From Solirubrobacteraceae bacterium (GTDB lineage Bacteria; Actinomycetota; Thermoleophilia; Solirubrobacterales; Solirubrobacteraceae): 6,053 nucleotides of DNA. Both the position numbers and the translations under genes were made by a program. This document shows positions 1-6,020 of the stretch, in pieces (within the stretch, counting starts at the first letter, position 1; every line of letters starts with the position of its first letter). A model generated the notes under the pieces. That model ran no database searches. It saw only the letters and a program-made list of their open reading frames with translations, and was not told the origin of the DNA. The stretch covers positions 1-6,053 of the forward strand of contig JAUJME010000071.1 in NCBI GenBank assembly GCA_030447005.1, written 5' to 3'.

Positions 1-637
1 GCACGATCCACGAGCCGCCGGACGGGCGGACCTCGGCGTGGCGGCGCGAGACGTTGGGGTCCTCGACCACCACGTCGCAGTCGCGCGAGCGGCCCATCGT
101 CGCCCCGGAGGCGGGCAGCGGCGTCGCGCGGCCGTCGACCCGCAGCTTCGCGTTGCCGCGCCGCGGGTTGGGCTCGGCGAGCGGCTCGGCGAGGCGGTCG
201 GCGGTCGAGTAGACCTGCGTGTGGCCGTGGGCGCCCTGGCTGGGCGGGCCCGTGTCGGGATCCTCCCCTGGGCGCACGAGGCGGGCCTGGATGCCGAACT
301 CGCCCAGCCGCAGCCGCTCGTCCGTGCGGAACTCGATCCGCGGCGCGGTGAGCAGCGCCACGCGCTCGGAGCGCGCGTGCTCGAGCAGGTAGCCCGAGAG
401 CTCGGCCTTGAGCTCGTCCTCGTAGCCCTCGAAGTGCTGGCGGTCGGCGGGCGAGAGCCAGACGGCGTACTCGTTGGGCACGTAGGTGCGCGACAGCGAA
501 CCCACGCGGTTCTCGTCCATCTCGCGCGCGAGCTTGCGCGCGATCTCGACCGGGCGCACCTCGGACTTGAAGGCGCGCGAGAACGTCCCCTCGACGAGGC
601 CGGCGATCTTGGATTCCAGGCTGCGCAGCACGCTCAC
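1..637 (-). CDS. fhaA: FhaA-type protein (DUF3662 + FHA domain), C-terminus cut off by window edge
   Basis: FHA domains bind phosphothreonine peptides. In actinobacteria, FhaA proteins are cytoplasmic partners of PknA/PknB-type kinases in envelope and growth control. 212 codons are visible. Residues 1 to about 120 match DUF3662: the start SVLRSLESKIAGLVEGTFSR, then the VRPVEIARKLAREMDEN and YVPNEYAVWLSP blocks. A short Pro/Gly-rich linker (about 123-160) follows. The FHA domain begins near 163, with GRS at 182-184 and SRRH at 197-200, the conserved phosphopeptide-binding residues. The window ends inside the FHA fold, so its last strands are missing. The linker is far shorter than in mycobacterial FhaA, which has a long low-complexity middle. 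The GTG start at 637 is fixed by homology and by overlap with the kinase stop (GTGA), which suggests translational coupling. A second in-frame GTG at 631 is possible but less likely. Confidence 0.9.
   Translation of the reverse strand, partial: MSVLRSLESKIAGLVEGTFSRAFKSEVRPVEIARKLAREMDENRVGSLSRTYVPNEYAVWLSPADRQHFEGYEDELKAELSGYLLEHARSERVALLTAPRIEFRTDERLRLGEFGIQARLVRPGEDPDTGPPSQGAHGHTQVYSTADRLAEPLAEPNPRRGNAKLRVDGRATPLPASGATMGRSRDCDVVVEDPNVSRRHAEVRPSGGSWIV
634..637 (-). other. GTGA stop/start overlap coupling kinase and fhaA
   Basis: On the minus strand the kinase TGA (636-634) overlaps the fhaA GTG (637-635) as GTGA. No good Shine-Dalgarno precedes the fhaA start (only GGGT about 13 nt upstream). 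Reinitiation by ribosomes finishing the kinase is therefore the likely way fhaA is translated, which would hold the two proteins at related levels. Confidence 0.8.
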
Positions 638-2376
638 GGGGCTCTACCCAAAGTATGGCCGCTCGGGTCGCGGCCGACGCGTGCGCCCGCGAGCGCCAGC
701 GCCCCGCCCACCAGGGCGCCCGGCACGAGGCCCGCCGGCTCCGGGCGCCCGAGCCACTCCGCCAGCGCGGCGGTGGCGACGGCGATCGCGGCCGCCCACC
801 CGGCCGCCGCGACGAGGTCGAGCGCCGTGTGCCGGCCGCGGACCAGCAGCGGCAGCAGCAGCGCGGCACCCGCCCACACGAGCCCGACGAGCAGCACCCC
901 CGAGGTGACCGCTGGCGCGAGGACGCGGTCGAGGGCGAGGCCGGGGTCGGCCGCCCAGCGGGCGGTGTCGGGCGGGCGGCCGTCCGCGCCGAGCAGCAGG
1001 GTCCGCCCGAGGACGGGCTCGGCGAGCGCGAGCCACCAGGCCCCGAGCAGGCCGAGCGCCGCGCGCGCGGCGGGCGAGGCCGCCCGGCCGGCCGCCGCGG
1101 GGAACGCCCCCGCGAGCGTCGCGAGGCCGAGCACGGGCGCGAGCGCCGGCAGCGACCAGCTGAGCCGCGTGCGCGAGCGCGCGAGGATCCCGAATGCGAT
1201 CACCGGGAGAGTCGCGGCAGCCACCGCCAGCGCCGCGCCCGGCGCCGTGGCTGCCAGCAGGACGATCGTCGCCAGGGCCGTGAGCGCCCAGCCCAGGCGC
1301 GGCAGCAGGGCGACGAGCACCGCCGCCGCGGCACCCAGGGCCACCGGCGAGGCGCCGTCGGGCAGCGCGCCGGCCGGCGCGAGCCAGGCGAGCGCCGCGG
1401 CCGCGAGCGCCCCGGCCGCGAGTCCGGCGGCGGCCCGGCCGAGGGCCCGCGGCGGCGCGGGCAGGCGGCTCGGGCCCTCGAGCGGGTGGCGCGCGATCGC
1501 CCCGCCGTCGTCGGCCACCTCCGCGAGCACGCCGGCCAGCGCGTCGCCCAGGTCGTCGACGGTCCCGCGCTCCGCCGGCCGCGGACGCACCGCCCGGTCG
1601 ATCGCCGCGCACAGCTCGGGCGGGAGATCGCGGCGGGCGCGGGCCAGCGGGGGCAGCGCGGTGCCGACCTTCCGCGCGGTGGCCGCCGGGTTGGCGCCGC
1701 GGACCGGGTTCGTGCCCGCCAGCGCCTCGTAGAGGACGAGGCCGAGGGCGTAGAGGTCGGTGCGCGCGTCGACCCGCTTGCCCGCCGCCTGCTCCGGGGC
1801 CATGTAGGCGAGCGTGCCGACCACGTCCCCGGTGCGGGTCAGGGCGTCGTCGTCGATGAGGTGCGCGACGCCGAAGTCGGTCAGCTTGGCCGCGCCGCGC
1901 CAGTCTCCGCCCCACGCCCGGCGGTCGGGGACCATGACGTTCTGCGGCTTGACGTCGCGGTGGACCACGCCGCGCTCGTGCGCGTGGGCGAGCGCGTCGG
2001 TGAGGGCGAGGCCCACCCGCACGACGTCGCGGTCCGACAGCTCGTCCTCGGCCTCGAGCTGCGCCAGCGTGCGGCCGTGCACCAGCTCGGAGACCAGGTA
2101 GCGCGCGCCCGGCTCCTGCCCCGCGTCGTAGACCGCGACGATCCCCGGATGGTCGAGCCGCGCGGCGGCGAGAGACTCGCGCGCCGCGCGCGCCGGCGCC
2201 TCGGTGTCCGACGGGATGACCTTGACCGCGACGAGGCGCTCCAAGCGCTCGTCGACCGCCTCGAAGACCGTCCCGAACCCGCCGGCGCCGAGGCGGCGGC
2301 CGAGCCGGTAGCGGCCGAGGACGAGGCCGGCGTCGACGGTCGGCAGCTCGTCGGTCGCGTGCATCCGGCTATCCAT
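634..2376 (-). CDS. Membrane Ser/Thr protein kinase with polytopic C-terminal domain (no PASTA)
   Basis: About 580 aa. The Hanks-type kinase domain spans about 23-286 and looks active: glycine loop LGAGGFGTV (29-37), VAVKV with Lys52, likely alpha-C Glu67, HRDVKPQN (139-146), DFG (167-169), an activation loop with Thr180 and Thr182 as candidate autophosphorylation sites, APEQ (193-196), and subdomain XI Arg270. After a short linker, about 315-575 is almost entirely hydrophobic with some 8-9 possible membrane helices. The usual actinobacterial PknB has one helix and outer PASTA repeats, and neither is seen here. The downstream fhaA overlaps its stop, so the FHA protein probably reads marks this kinase makes. 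Start choice: the frame stays open to 2610, but between 2377 and 2481 about a quarter of codons end in A or T, unlike the gene itself. I therefore chose ATG 2376. ATG 2364 is almost as good. ATG 2481 has a Shine-Dalgarno-like GAGGGTGG seven bases upstream and cannot be excluded. Confidence 0.9.
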   Translation of the reverse strand: MDSRMHATDELPTVDAGLVLGRYRLGRRLGAGGFGTVFEAVDERLERLVAVKVIPSDTEAPARAARESLAAARLDHPGIVAVYDAGQEPGARYLVSELVHGRTLAQLEAEDELSDRDVVRVGLALTDALAHAHERGVVHRDVKPQNVMVPDRRAWGGDWRGAAKLTDFGVAHLIDDDALTRTGDVVGTLAYMAPEQAAGKRVDARTDLYALGLVLYEALAGTNPVRGANPAATARKVGTALPPLARARRDLPPELCAAIDRAVRPRPAERGTVDDLGDALAGVLAEVADDGGAIARHPLEGPSRLPAPPRALGRAAAGLAAGALAAAALAWLAPAGALPDGASPVALGAAAAVLVALLPRLGWALTALATIVLLAATAPGAALAVAAATLPVIAFGILARSRTRLSWSLPALAPVLGLATLAGAFPAAAGRAASPAARAALGLLGAWWLALAEPVLGRTLLLGADGRPPDTARWAADPGLALDRVLAPAVTSGVLLVGLVWAGAALLLPLLVRGRHTALDLVAAAGWAAAIAVATAALAEWLGRPEPAGLVPGALVGGALALAGARVGRDPSGHTLGRAP

Positions 2377-2525
2377 TTCAGCGCACGCGCCCGCGCCCCT
2401 GCCGCCGGAGCCCGCGCCGGCAGGGATATGGAAACCGCCGGAGAACACGGCAGACGGCGGTCCACCCGGTCCGCCGGTCATACTCTTGCCACCCTCGATC
2501 CGACCAGGAGCGAGCTCCCGAAGCC
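2377..2525. promoter_or_regulatory. Divergent promoter region between kinase and CARDB-protein operon
   Basis: About 149 bp separate the two divergent starts. It must carry signals for both directions unless the kinase starts further upstream. On the plus strand, CATACT (2479-2484) fits a -10 box at 4 of 6 positions and lies about 40 nt before ATG 2526. No clear -35 is visible. AGGAG (2506-2510) is a Shine-Dalgarno candidate but stands 15 nt from the ATG, which is long. On the minus strand a weak pair, CTGCCG then CATATC with a 17-nt spacer, can be read at about 2453 to 2425. Both promoter calls are weak. The region also holds an 8-bp inverted repeat and three copies of CCGCCGG (2402, 2435 and 2471). 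Confidence 0.5.
2397..2425. repeat. 8-bp inverted repeat upstream of the kinase
   Basis: CCCTGCCG (2397-2404) and CGGCAGGG (2418-2425) are perfect inverted repeats around a 13-nt loop. They lie about 20-50 nt upstream of the chosen kinase start. The repeat could be an operator for a dimeric regulator or a hairpin in the kinase mRNA leader. In DNA this GC-rich, short stems arise easily, so function is not shown. Confidence 0.5.
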
Positions 2526-3647
2526 ATGTCCTTCTTCGACGAGGACGTCGACACGCGCCGTAGGGCGTCCTCCCGCCCGCGGCGGACAGGGCCTCCGCGC
2601 GGCCCCTCATCCGACCAGCAGGCCCTGCTGGTCCGCCGCGGCGTCGCCGTCGGCGGCGCGCTGCTGCTCCTGGTCCTGCTCGCGCTCGTCGTCAACTCCT
2701 GCCGCTCCAACGCGCGCGAGAACGCCCTCAAGGACTACAACCGCGAGGCGTCCGCGATCGCCCGCGCGTCGGAGGCCGACGTCGGCGTCCCGTTCTTCCG
2801 CTCCTTCGGCGAGGGCGCGGCCGACGGCTCGCCGACCGACCTGCAGACCGCGATCTCGAGCCTCCGCGTCGAGGCCGAGAACCACCTCCAGCAGGCGGAG
2901 GACCTCGACGTCCCCGACGAGATGGTCCCCGCCCAGCGCTCGCTGCTCATCGCCCTCGAGCTGCGCCGCGACGCGCTCGACTTCATCGCCCAGCGGATCC
3001 GCCCGGCGCTCGGCGACGAGGGGGACGCCGCCGACGAGGCGGTCACCGAGATCGCCGGCCAGATGCAGTCCTTCCTCGCCTCCGACGTCATCTACCGCGC
3101 CCGCGTGGCGCCGCTCATCGACCAGGCCTTCGACGACGCCGAGATCGGCGGTCAGGAGATCGCGCGCTCGCGCTTCCTGCCGAGCCTGGCCTGGTTGAGC
3201 CCCGACACGGTCGGCGAGCGCCTCGGCGGCGGAGGGGGCGGGGGTGACGACGACGCGACGGACCGCGAGCCGTCCCCCGGCCGCCACGGCACCGGCCTGG
3301 AGAGCGTCTCGGTCGGCGACCTGACGCTCGAGCCCGGCGCCGCCAACCGGATCCCCGCCGGCGGCCCGCCCACCTTCGACGTCCGCTTCACCAACCAGGG
3401 CGAGAGCGACGAGCAGGACGTCCGCGTCGACGTCCGCATCACCCCCGCGGACGGCGGCCAGGCGATCTCGGGCTCCGACACCATCGACACGATCGCCCGC
3501 GGCGCCTCCGCGACCGCCTCCGTCCGCCTGCCGCGGGTCCCGGCCGCCGGTCAGCCGGTGACGATCCGCGTGCGCGTCCGCCCCGTCCCCGGCGAGGAGA
3601 TGACGGAGAACAACGAGCAGGAGTATCCGGCCCAGTTCACTGGCTAG
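2526..3647 (+). CDS. Single-pass membrane protein with helical and CARDB-like outer domains (unknown function)
   Basis: 373 aa. A charged, Arg-rich cytoplasmic tail (1-38) precedes one membrane helix (about 39-58, GVAVGGALLLLVLLALVV) ending at NSC. By the positive-inside rule the rest faces outwards. Residues 60-230 are predicted mainly helical and rich in Glu, Asp and Ala. A run of seven glycines (234-240) and an acidic/Pro linker follow. The C-terminal part (about 260-373) is beta-rich, with FDVRFTNQGESDEQDVRVDV and a final TENNEQEYPAQF. This resembles CARDB-type adhesion folds, where an acidic/ENN signature before the last strand is common. Cys59 lies right after the helix, but a basic tail of 38 residues makes a lipoprotein signal unlikely. 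It is first in the plus-strand operon and divergent from the kinase, so a link to envelope signalling is possible but inferred. I recognise no named gene. Confidence 0.85.
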   Translation: MSFFDEDVDTRRRASSRPRRTGPPRGPSSDQQALLVRRGVAVGGALLLLVLLALVVNSCRSNARENALKDYNREASAIARASEADVGVPFFRSFGEGAADGSPTDLQTAISSLRVEAENHLQQAEDLDVPDEMVPAQRSLLIALELRRDALDFIAQRIRPALGDEGDAADEAVTEIAGQMQSFLASDVIYRARVAPLIDQAFDDAEIGGQEIARSRFLPSLAWLSPDTVGERLGGGGGGGDDDATDREPSPGRHGTGLESVSVGDLTLEPGAANRIPAGGPPTFDVRFTNQGESDEQDVRVDVRITPADGGQAISGSDTIDTIARGASATASVRLPRVPAAGQPVTIRVRVRPVPGEEMTENNEQEYPAQFTG

Positions 3648-3657
3648 GCTCCCGGCC

Positions 3658-4179
3658 GTGAGTGAGCTCTCGGAGCCCGCAGGACTGGTCGCCGCCGGCG
3701 CTGCCGCCGTCGCGCTGATCGCCCTGATCCTCGCGCTCGTCGCGCAGGCGCGCGTGCGCCGGCTGCGCGCGGCCCAGCAGGTCGTGCTCGGCTCCTCGGG
3801 CAAGGACGACCTCGTCACGCACGCGGCGGCCCTCCAGCAGGCCTTCGCGGCGCTCCACGACCGCGTCGAGGAGATCGGCGCGCACATGGACGAGCGGATG
3901 CAGGCCGCCGAGGAGCGGCTGGCGGGGGCGATCGCCTACCGGTCGCTCGTCCGCTACGACGCCTACGGGGAGCTCTCGGGCCACCAGTCGGCGACCATCG
4001 CGCTGCTCGACGCCCACCGCGACGGCGTCGTGCTCTCCTGCATCGCTCACCGCGACACCGCCCGGCTCTACTGCAAGCAGATCGCGGCGGGAGAGGGCGA
4101 GCAGCAGCTCTCCCCGGAGGAGGCGGAGGCGGTCCGGCTGGCGATCACCAACGAGGCTGCCTCCCGCACGCTGACCTGA
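3658..4179 (+). CDS. DUF4446 family membrane protein
   Basis: 173 aa, the usual size for DUF4446, a bacterial family of unknown function. The N-terminus is one membrane helix (about 8-30, GLVAAGAAAVALIALILALVAQ) followed by a basic stretch (RVRRLR). Residues about 49-93 form a heptad-like helix, probably a coiled coil. The conserved C-terminal half has VRYDAYGELSGHQSATIALLDAHRDGVVL, then a TARLYCKQI strand and LSPEEAEAVRLAI. This RYDA(F/Y)G - ALLD - GVVL - LSxEE pattern is what identifies the family. Start: GTG 3658, 10 nt after the upstream stop, with no strong ribosome site. The stop TGA (4177-4179) overlaps the pheA ATG. Topology suggests a cytoplasmic domain tethered to the membrane. Its place in the pheA operon gives no functional clue I trust. 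Confidence 0.85.
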   Translation: MSELSEPAGLVAAGAAAVALIALILALVAQARVRRLRAAQQVVLGSSGKDDLVTHAAALQQAFAALHDRVEEIGAHMDERMQAAEERLAGAIAYRSLVRYDAYGELSGHQSATIALLDAHRDGVVLSCIAHRDTARLYCKQIAAGEGEQQLSPEEAEAVRLAITNEAASRTLT

Positions 4180-5084
4180 TGCGGGCGGGCTACCTGGGTC
4201 CGCCCGGGACGTTCAGCCACGAGGCGCTGCTGGGGATCACGGAGGCGCGCGACGGAGAGCAGGTGCCGCTGCCCAGCGTGCACGCCGCGGTGCTCGCCGT
4301 CGAGGACGGCGGCGTGGACCGGTCGCTCGTGCCGGTCGAGAACTCGCTCGAGGGGTCGGTCAACGCCGCGCTCGACGCCCTCGCGGTCCACGCCACGAAC
4401 GTCGAGATCGCGGGCGAGGTCATCCACCCGGTCAAGCACTGCCTGGTGGGCACCGGACCGGTCCGCCTCGCGGAGATCACCACCGTCGTCTCCCACCCCC
4501 AGGCCAACGCCCAGTGCGCGGCCTTCCTGCGCGGGCAGCTGCCGCGCGCCACCGTGCTGCCGGCGGCGTCGACGGCGGAGGCCATCCGGTCGGTGGCCGA
4601 GGCCGGCGACCCGTCGCGCGCGGCGATCGGCCCCCGCGCCGCGGCGACGCTCTACGGCGGTCACGTCCTCAGCGCGGGGATCGAGGACGTGCGCGGCAAC
4701 GAGACGCGCTTCTTCTGGCTGGCGCCGGCCGGCGCCGTCCGCCCGCCGGTCCTCGCCGGCGGGGACCGGCGGCCGTGGAAGACGGCGCTCGTGTGGTGGG
4801 GCGCCGGATCGGGGTCGCCCGGGTGGCTCGTGCGGTGCCTGTCGGAGTTCGCCTTCCGGGGCGTGAACCTCACCCGCATCGAGTCGCGGCCGCTGCGCGA
4901 GCGCGCGATGGGCGAGTACCGGTTCTACGCCGAGCTCGACGGCCGGCTCGCGGACGCGCCGCTCGCCGAGGCGGTCGCGGGGCTCGGCGCGCACGCCGAG
5001 ACGGTCCGCGTGCTGGGCTCCTTCCCGGCGGCCTCGCGCGCGCGGGCGCGCCACCCGGGCCCCGACGGGGAGACCCTGGGCTAG
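4179..5084 (+). CDS. pheA: Prephenate dehydratase with C-terminal ACT domain
   Basis: 301 aa, typical for a monofunctional prephenate dehydratase. The enzyme converts prephenate to phenylpyruvate, water and CO2, the committed step to phenylalanine, in the cytoplasm. Catalytic-domain signatures run in order: YLGPPGTFSHEAL (5-17), VPVENSLEGSVN (51-62), VVSHPQANAQC (103-113), STAEA (131-135), AAIGP (148-152) and NETRFFWL (174-181), where Thr176-Arg177-Phe178 is the catalytic TRF motif. The ACT domain (about 200-284), which binds Phe for feedback control, has ESRP at 235-238. The usual GALV loop reads GWLV (215-218), so Phe sensing could differ. No chorismate mutase domain is present. Start: ATG 4179 overlaps the DUF4446 stop by one base (TGATG), implying coupling. 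The last 15 residues are an Arg/Pro-rich tail outside the ACT fold. Confidence 0.95.
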   Translation: MRAGYLGPPGTFSHEALLGITEARDGEQVPLPSVHAAVLAVEDGGVDRSLVPVENSLEGSVNAALDALAVHATNVEIAGEVIHPVKHCLVGTGPVRLAEITTVVSHPQANAQCAAFLRGQLPRATVLPAASTAEAIRSVAEAGDPSRAAIGPRAAATLYGGHVLSAGIEDVRGNETRFFWLAPAGAVRPPVLAGGDRRPWKTALVWWGAGSGSPGWLVRCLSEFAFRGVNLTRIESRPLRERAMGEYRFYAELDGRLADAPLAEAVAGLGAHAETVRVLGSFPAASRARARHPGPDGETLG

Positions 5085-5087
5085 AAT
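5082..5087 (+). promoter_or_regulatory. Candidate -10 box for the HNH gene
   Basis: TAGAAT matches the sigma-70 -10 consensus at 5 of 6 positions, is unusually AT-rich for this DNA, and overlaps the pheA stop codon. No -35 match is seen 16-19 nt upstream. If used, transcription would begin near 5094 and give a leader of about 110 nt before GTG 5205. The TAG is in any case fixed by the pheA stop, so the match may be partly chance. Confidence 0.35.
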
Positions 5088-5099
5088 CCGCGGCGGACC

Positions 5100-5204
5100 A
5101 TGGCGAACGCCGTTCCCCCAGTACCACTGGGGTTCGTGCCGCGCGAAGACCACCAGCGGCACGGACCCGAACCCGGCGGCAACGTCCGCTGGTCTGGTGG
5201 TCGT
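5100..5204 (+). promoter_or_regulatory. Structured leader of the HNH gene (alternative: N-terminal extension)
   Basis: The frame is open from ATG 5100, but about 11 of 35 codons here end in A or T, against almost none after 5205. The encoded peptide is a featureless Pro/Gly/Arg stretch. The bases fold instead. Stem 1 is CCCCAG (5116-5121) with CTGGGG (5127-5132). Stem 2 is 12 bp with one G-U pair, GGGTTCGTGCCG (5130-5141) with CGGCACGGACCC (5157-5168), and a 15-nt loop. Stems 1 and 2 share 5130-5132. GACCACCAG (5148-5156) in the stem 2 loop is complementary to CTGGTGGTC (5194-5202), which covers the only ribosome-site-like bases before GTG 5205. This could be a pseudoknot or a switch controlling translation. 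It fits no riboswitch class I know. Confidence 0.5.
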
Positions 5205-5693
5205 GTGCTCGTCCTCAACGCGACGTACGAGCCGATCAACGTCTGCACGGTCCGCCGCGCGACGGTCCTCCTGCTCAAGGAGAAGGCCGAGCTGCTCGAG
5301 CAGGGGAGCTTCGACCTGCACTGGGCGACCGGCTCGCTGCCGCGGCCGGTGGTCATCCGCCTGGTCACCTACGTGCGGGTGCCGCGTGACACCCACAAGC
5401 GCAAGATCACCCGCCGCGCGGTGTTCGCCCGCGACGGCTGGGAGTGCCAGTACTGCGGCTCGCGCACGAGCCTGACCGTCGACCACGTGATCCCGCGATC
5501 CAAGGGCGGCGGCTCGAGCTGGGACAACATCGTCGCCGCCTGCGCGCCGTGCAACCGGCGCAAGGGCGACCGCCTGCCGCACCAGATCGCCATGCACCCG
5601 CGGGTCAAGCCGCGGATCCCCAACCCGCAGATCTTCATCCAGCTCGCGTCGCCGACCATCCCGGCGACGTGGCGGCAGTACCTCGTCGCGTAA
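5205..5693 (+). CDS. HNH endonuclease family protein
   Basis: 162 aa from GTG 5205. This is the small HNH family common in actinobacteria, with no established role. The N-terminal domain opens with the family block VLVLNATYEPINVC (1-14), then VRRATVLLLKEKAELLE (16-32) and a VRVP (57-60) block. The HNH domain (about 70-125) is complete: zinc pairs C81-x2-C84 and C113-x2-C116, D93-H94 with His94 as the likely general base, GG..N (Asn108), and N117-x2-K120. The C-terminal tail (PRIPNPQIFIQL to the WRQYLVA end) is also family-like. Such a domain usually cuts or nicks DNA with a metal ion; the substrate is unknown. Start: GTG 5205 places the conserved VLNATYEP at the very N-terminus and coincides with the change in codon composition. 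ATG 5100 would add 35 aa. The only Shine-Dalgarno-like bases, GGTGG (5196-5200), are close to the GTG (4 nt). Confidence 0.88.
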   Translation: MLVLNATYEPINVCTVRRATVLLLKEKAELLEQGSFDLHWATGSLPRPVVIRLVTYVRVPRDTHKRKITRRAVFARDGWECQYCGSRTSLTVDHVIPRSKGGGSSWDNIVAACAPCNRRKGDRLPHQIAMHPRVKPRIPNPQIFIQLASPTIPATWRQYLVA

Positions 5694-5708
5694 CGTCGCC
5701 CAGACGAC

Positions 5709-5786
5709 GAGCGCCAGCGAAGTCGGGCCGGGCGAAACCTGTCTCCTGAGCGCCAGCGAAAGGCGGCCGGACGAAAGCCGGTTCCG
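5709..5786. repeat. Two tandem imperfect 39-nt repeats
   Basis: Units 5709-5747 and 5748-5786 both begin GAGCGCCAGCGAA (13 identical bases) and share blocks GGCCGG/GCCGGG and CGAAA later on; about 29 of 39 positions match. Read on the minus strand they spell a repeated peptide, FVRPPFAGAQ and FARPDFAGAR, but many codons end in T, so I take this as an intergenic repeat and not protein. They sit just after the HNH stop and before the terminator candidate. A dispersed, REP-like family is possible. Confidence 0.65.
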
Positions 5787-5804
5787 TGGCCGCGAAGCGC
5801 GACA

Positions 5805-5818
5805 CGTCGTTAACGACG
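5805..5818. promoter_or_regulatory. 14-bp perfect palindrome
   Basis: CGTCGTTAACGACG is a perfect palindrome with an AT-rich centre (GTTAAC), rare in this GC-rich DNA. It abuts the terminator hairpin, whose left arm begins at 5817. It could be a dimeric-protein binding site or an alternative fold of the terminator stem. Its function is not known. Confidence 0.4.
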
Positions 5819-5846
5819 AAGGGCGCCTTCAACGAGGCGCCCTTCG
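5817..5846 (+). terminator. Hairpin terminator after the HNH gene
   Basis: CGAAGGGCGCC (5817-5827) pairs perfectly with GGCGCCCTTCG (5836-5846) around an 8-nt loop, an 11-bp stem that can extend by ACG/CGT past a one-base bulge (A5816). It is about 124 nt downstream of the HNH stop. There is no T-tract on either strand, so this would be the U-less type often proposed for high-GC actinobacteria. Being symmetrical, it could serve transcripts from either side. Confidence 0.65.
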
Positions 5847-6020
5847 CGTACGACATTGCTGGATGAACCACCGTCGGGCCTGCTCAGGCCGGAGGGACCA
5901 GTTCCGGCGCCCGAGGGCGGGGTGTCACGGTGTGGACTCCGCCAGCGCGGTCCAGCATTCCGGTCGCTTAGCGGCCGGACACCTCCAGGGTCCCGCAAGA
6001 ACTGTCACTCAACGTACGGA

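Noticed and set aside
2508..2518. Hairpin GGAG/CTCC overlapping the ribosome site of the CARDB-protein gene
   Set aside because: Only four base pairs can form around a four-base loop; this is expected by chance at this GC content.
2377..2610. N-terminal extension of the kinase to 2481 or 2610
   Set aside because: Codon third positions there are much less GC-rich than the gene, the peptide is Gly/Ala/Pro filler, and the longest form runs into the divergent gene. The ribosome-site-like GAGGGTGG before 2481 keeps that start possible.
655..3198. 847-codon plus-strand open frame across the kinase and into the next gene
   Set aside because: It is antisense to a kinase with all catalytic motifs, has low-complexity Arg/Ala/Gly composition and no recognisable domain. 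Long open frames opposite genes are expected in DNA this GC-rich.
4068..5597. 509-codon minus-strand frame opposite pheA and the HNH gene
   Set aside because: It covers two well-supported genes on the other strand, and its translation is Arg/Ala-rich without motifs.
5635..5871. 78-codon minus-strand ORF covering the repeats and terminator
   Set aside because: It reads through the hairpin and tandem repeats, overlaps the HNH 3' end, has codon use unlike the neighbours and no ribosome site.
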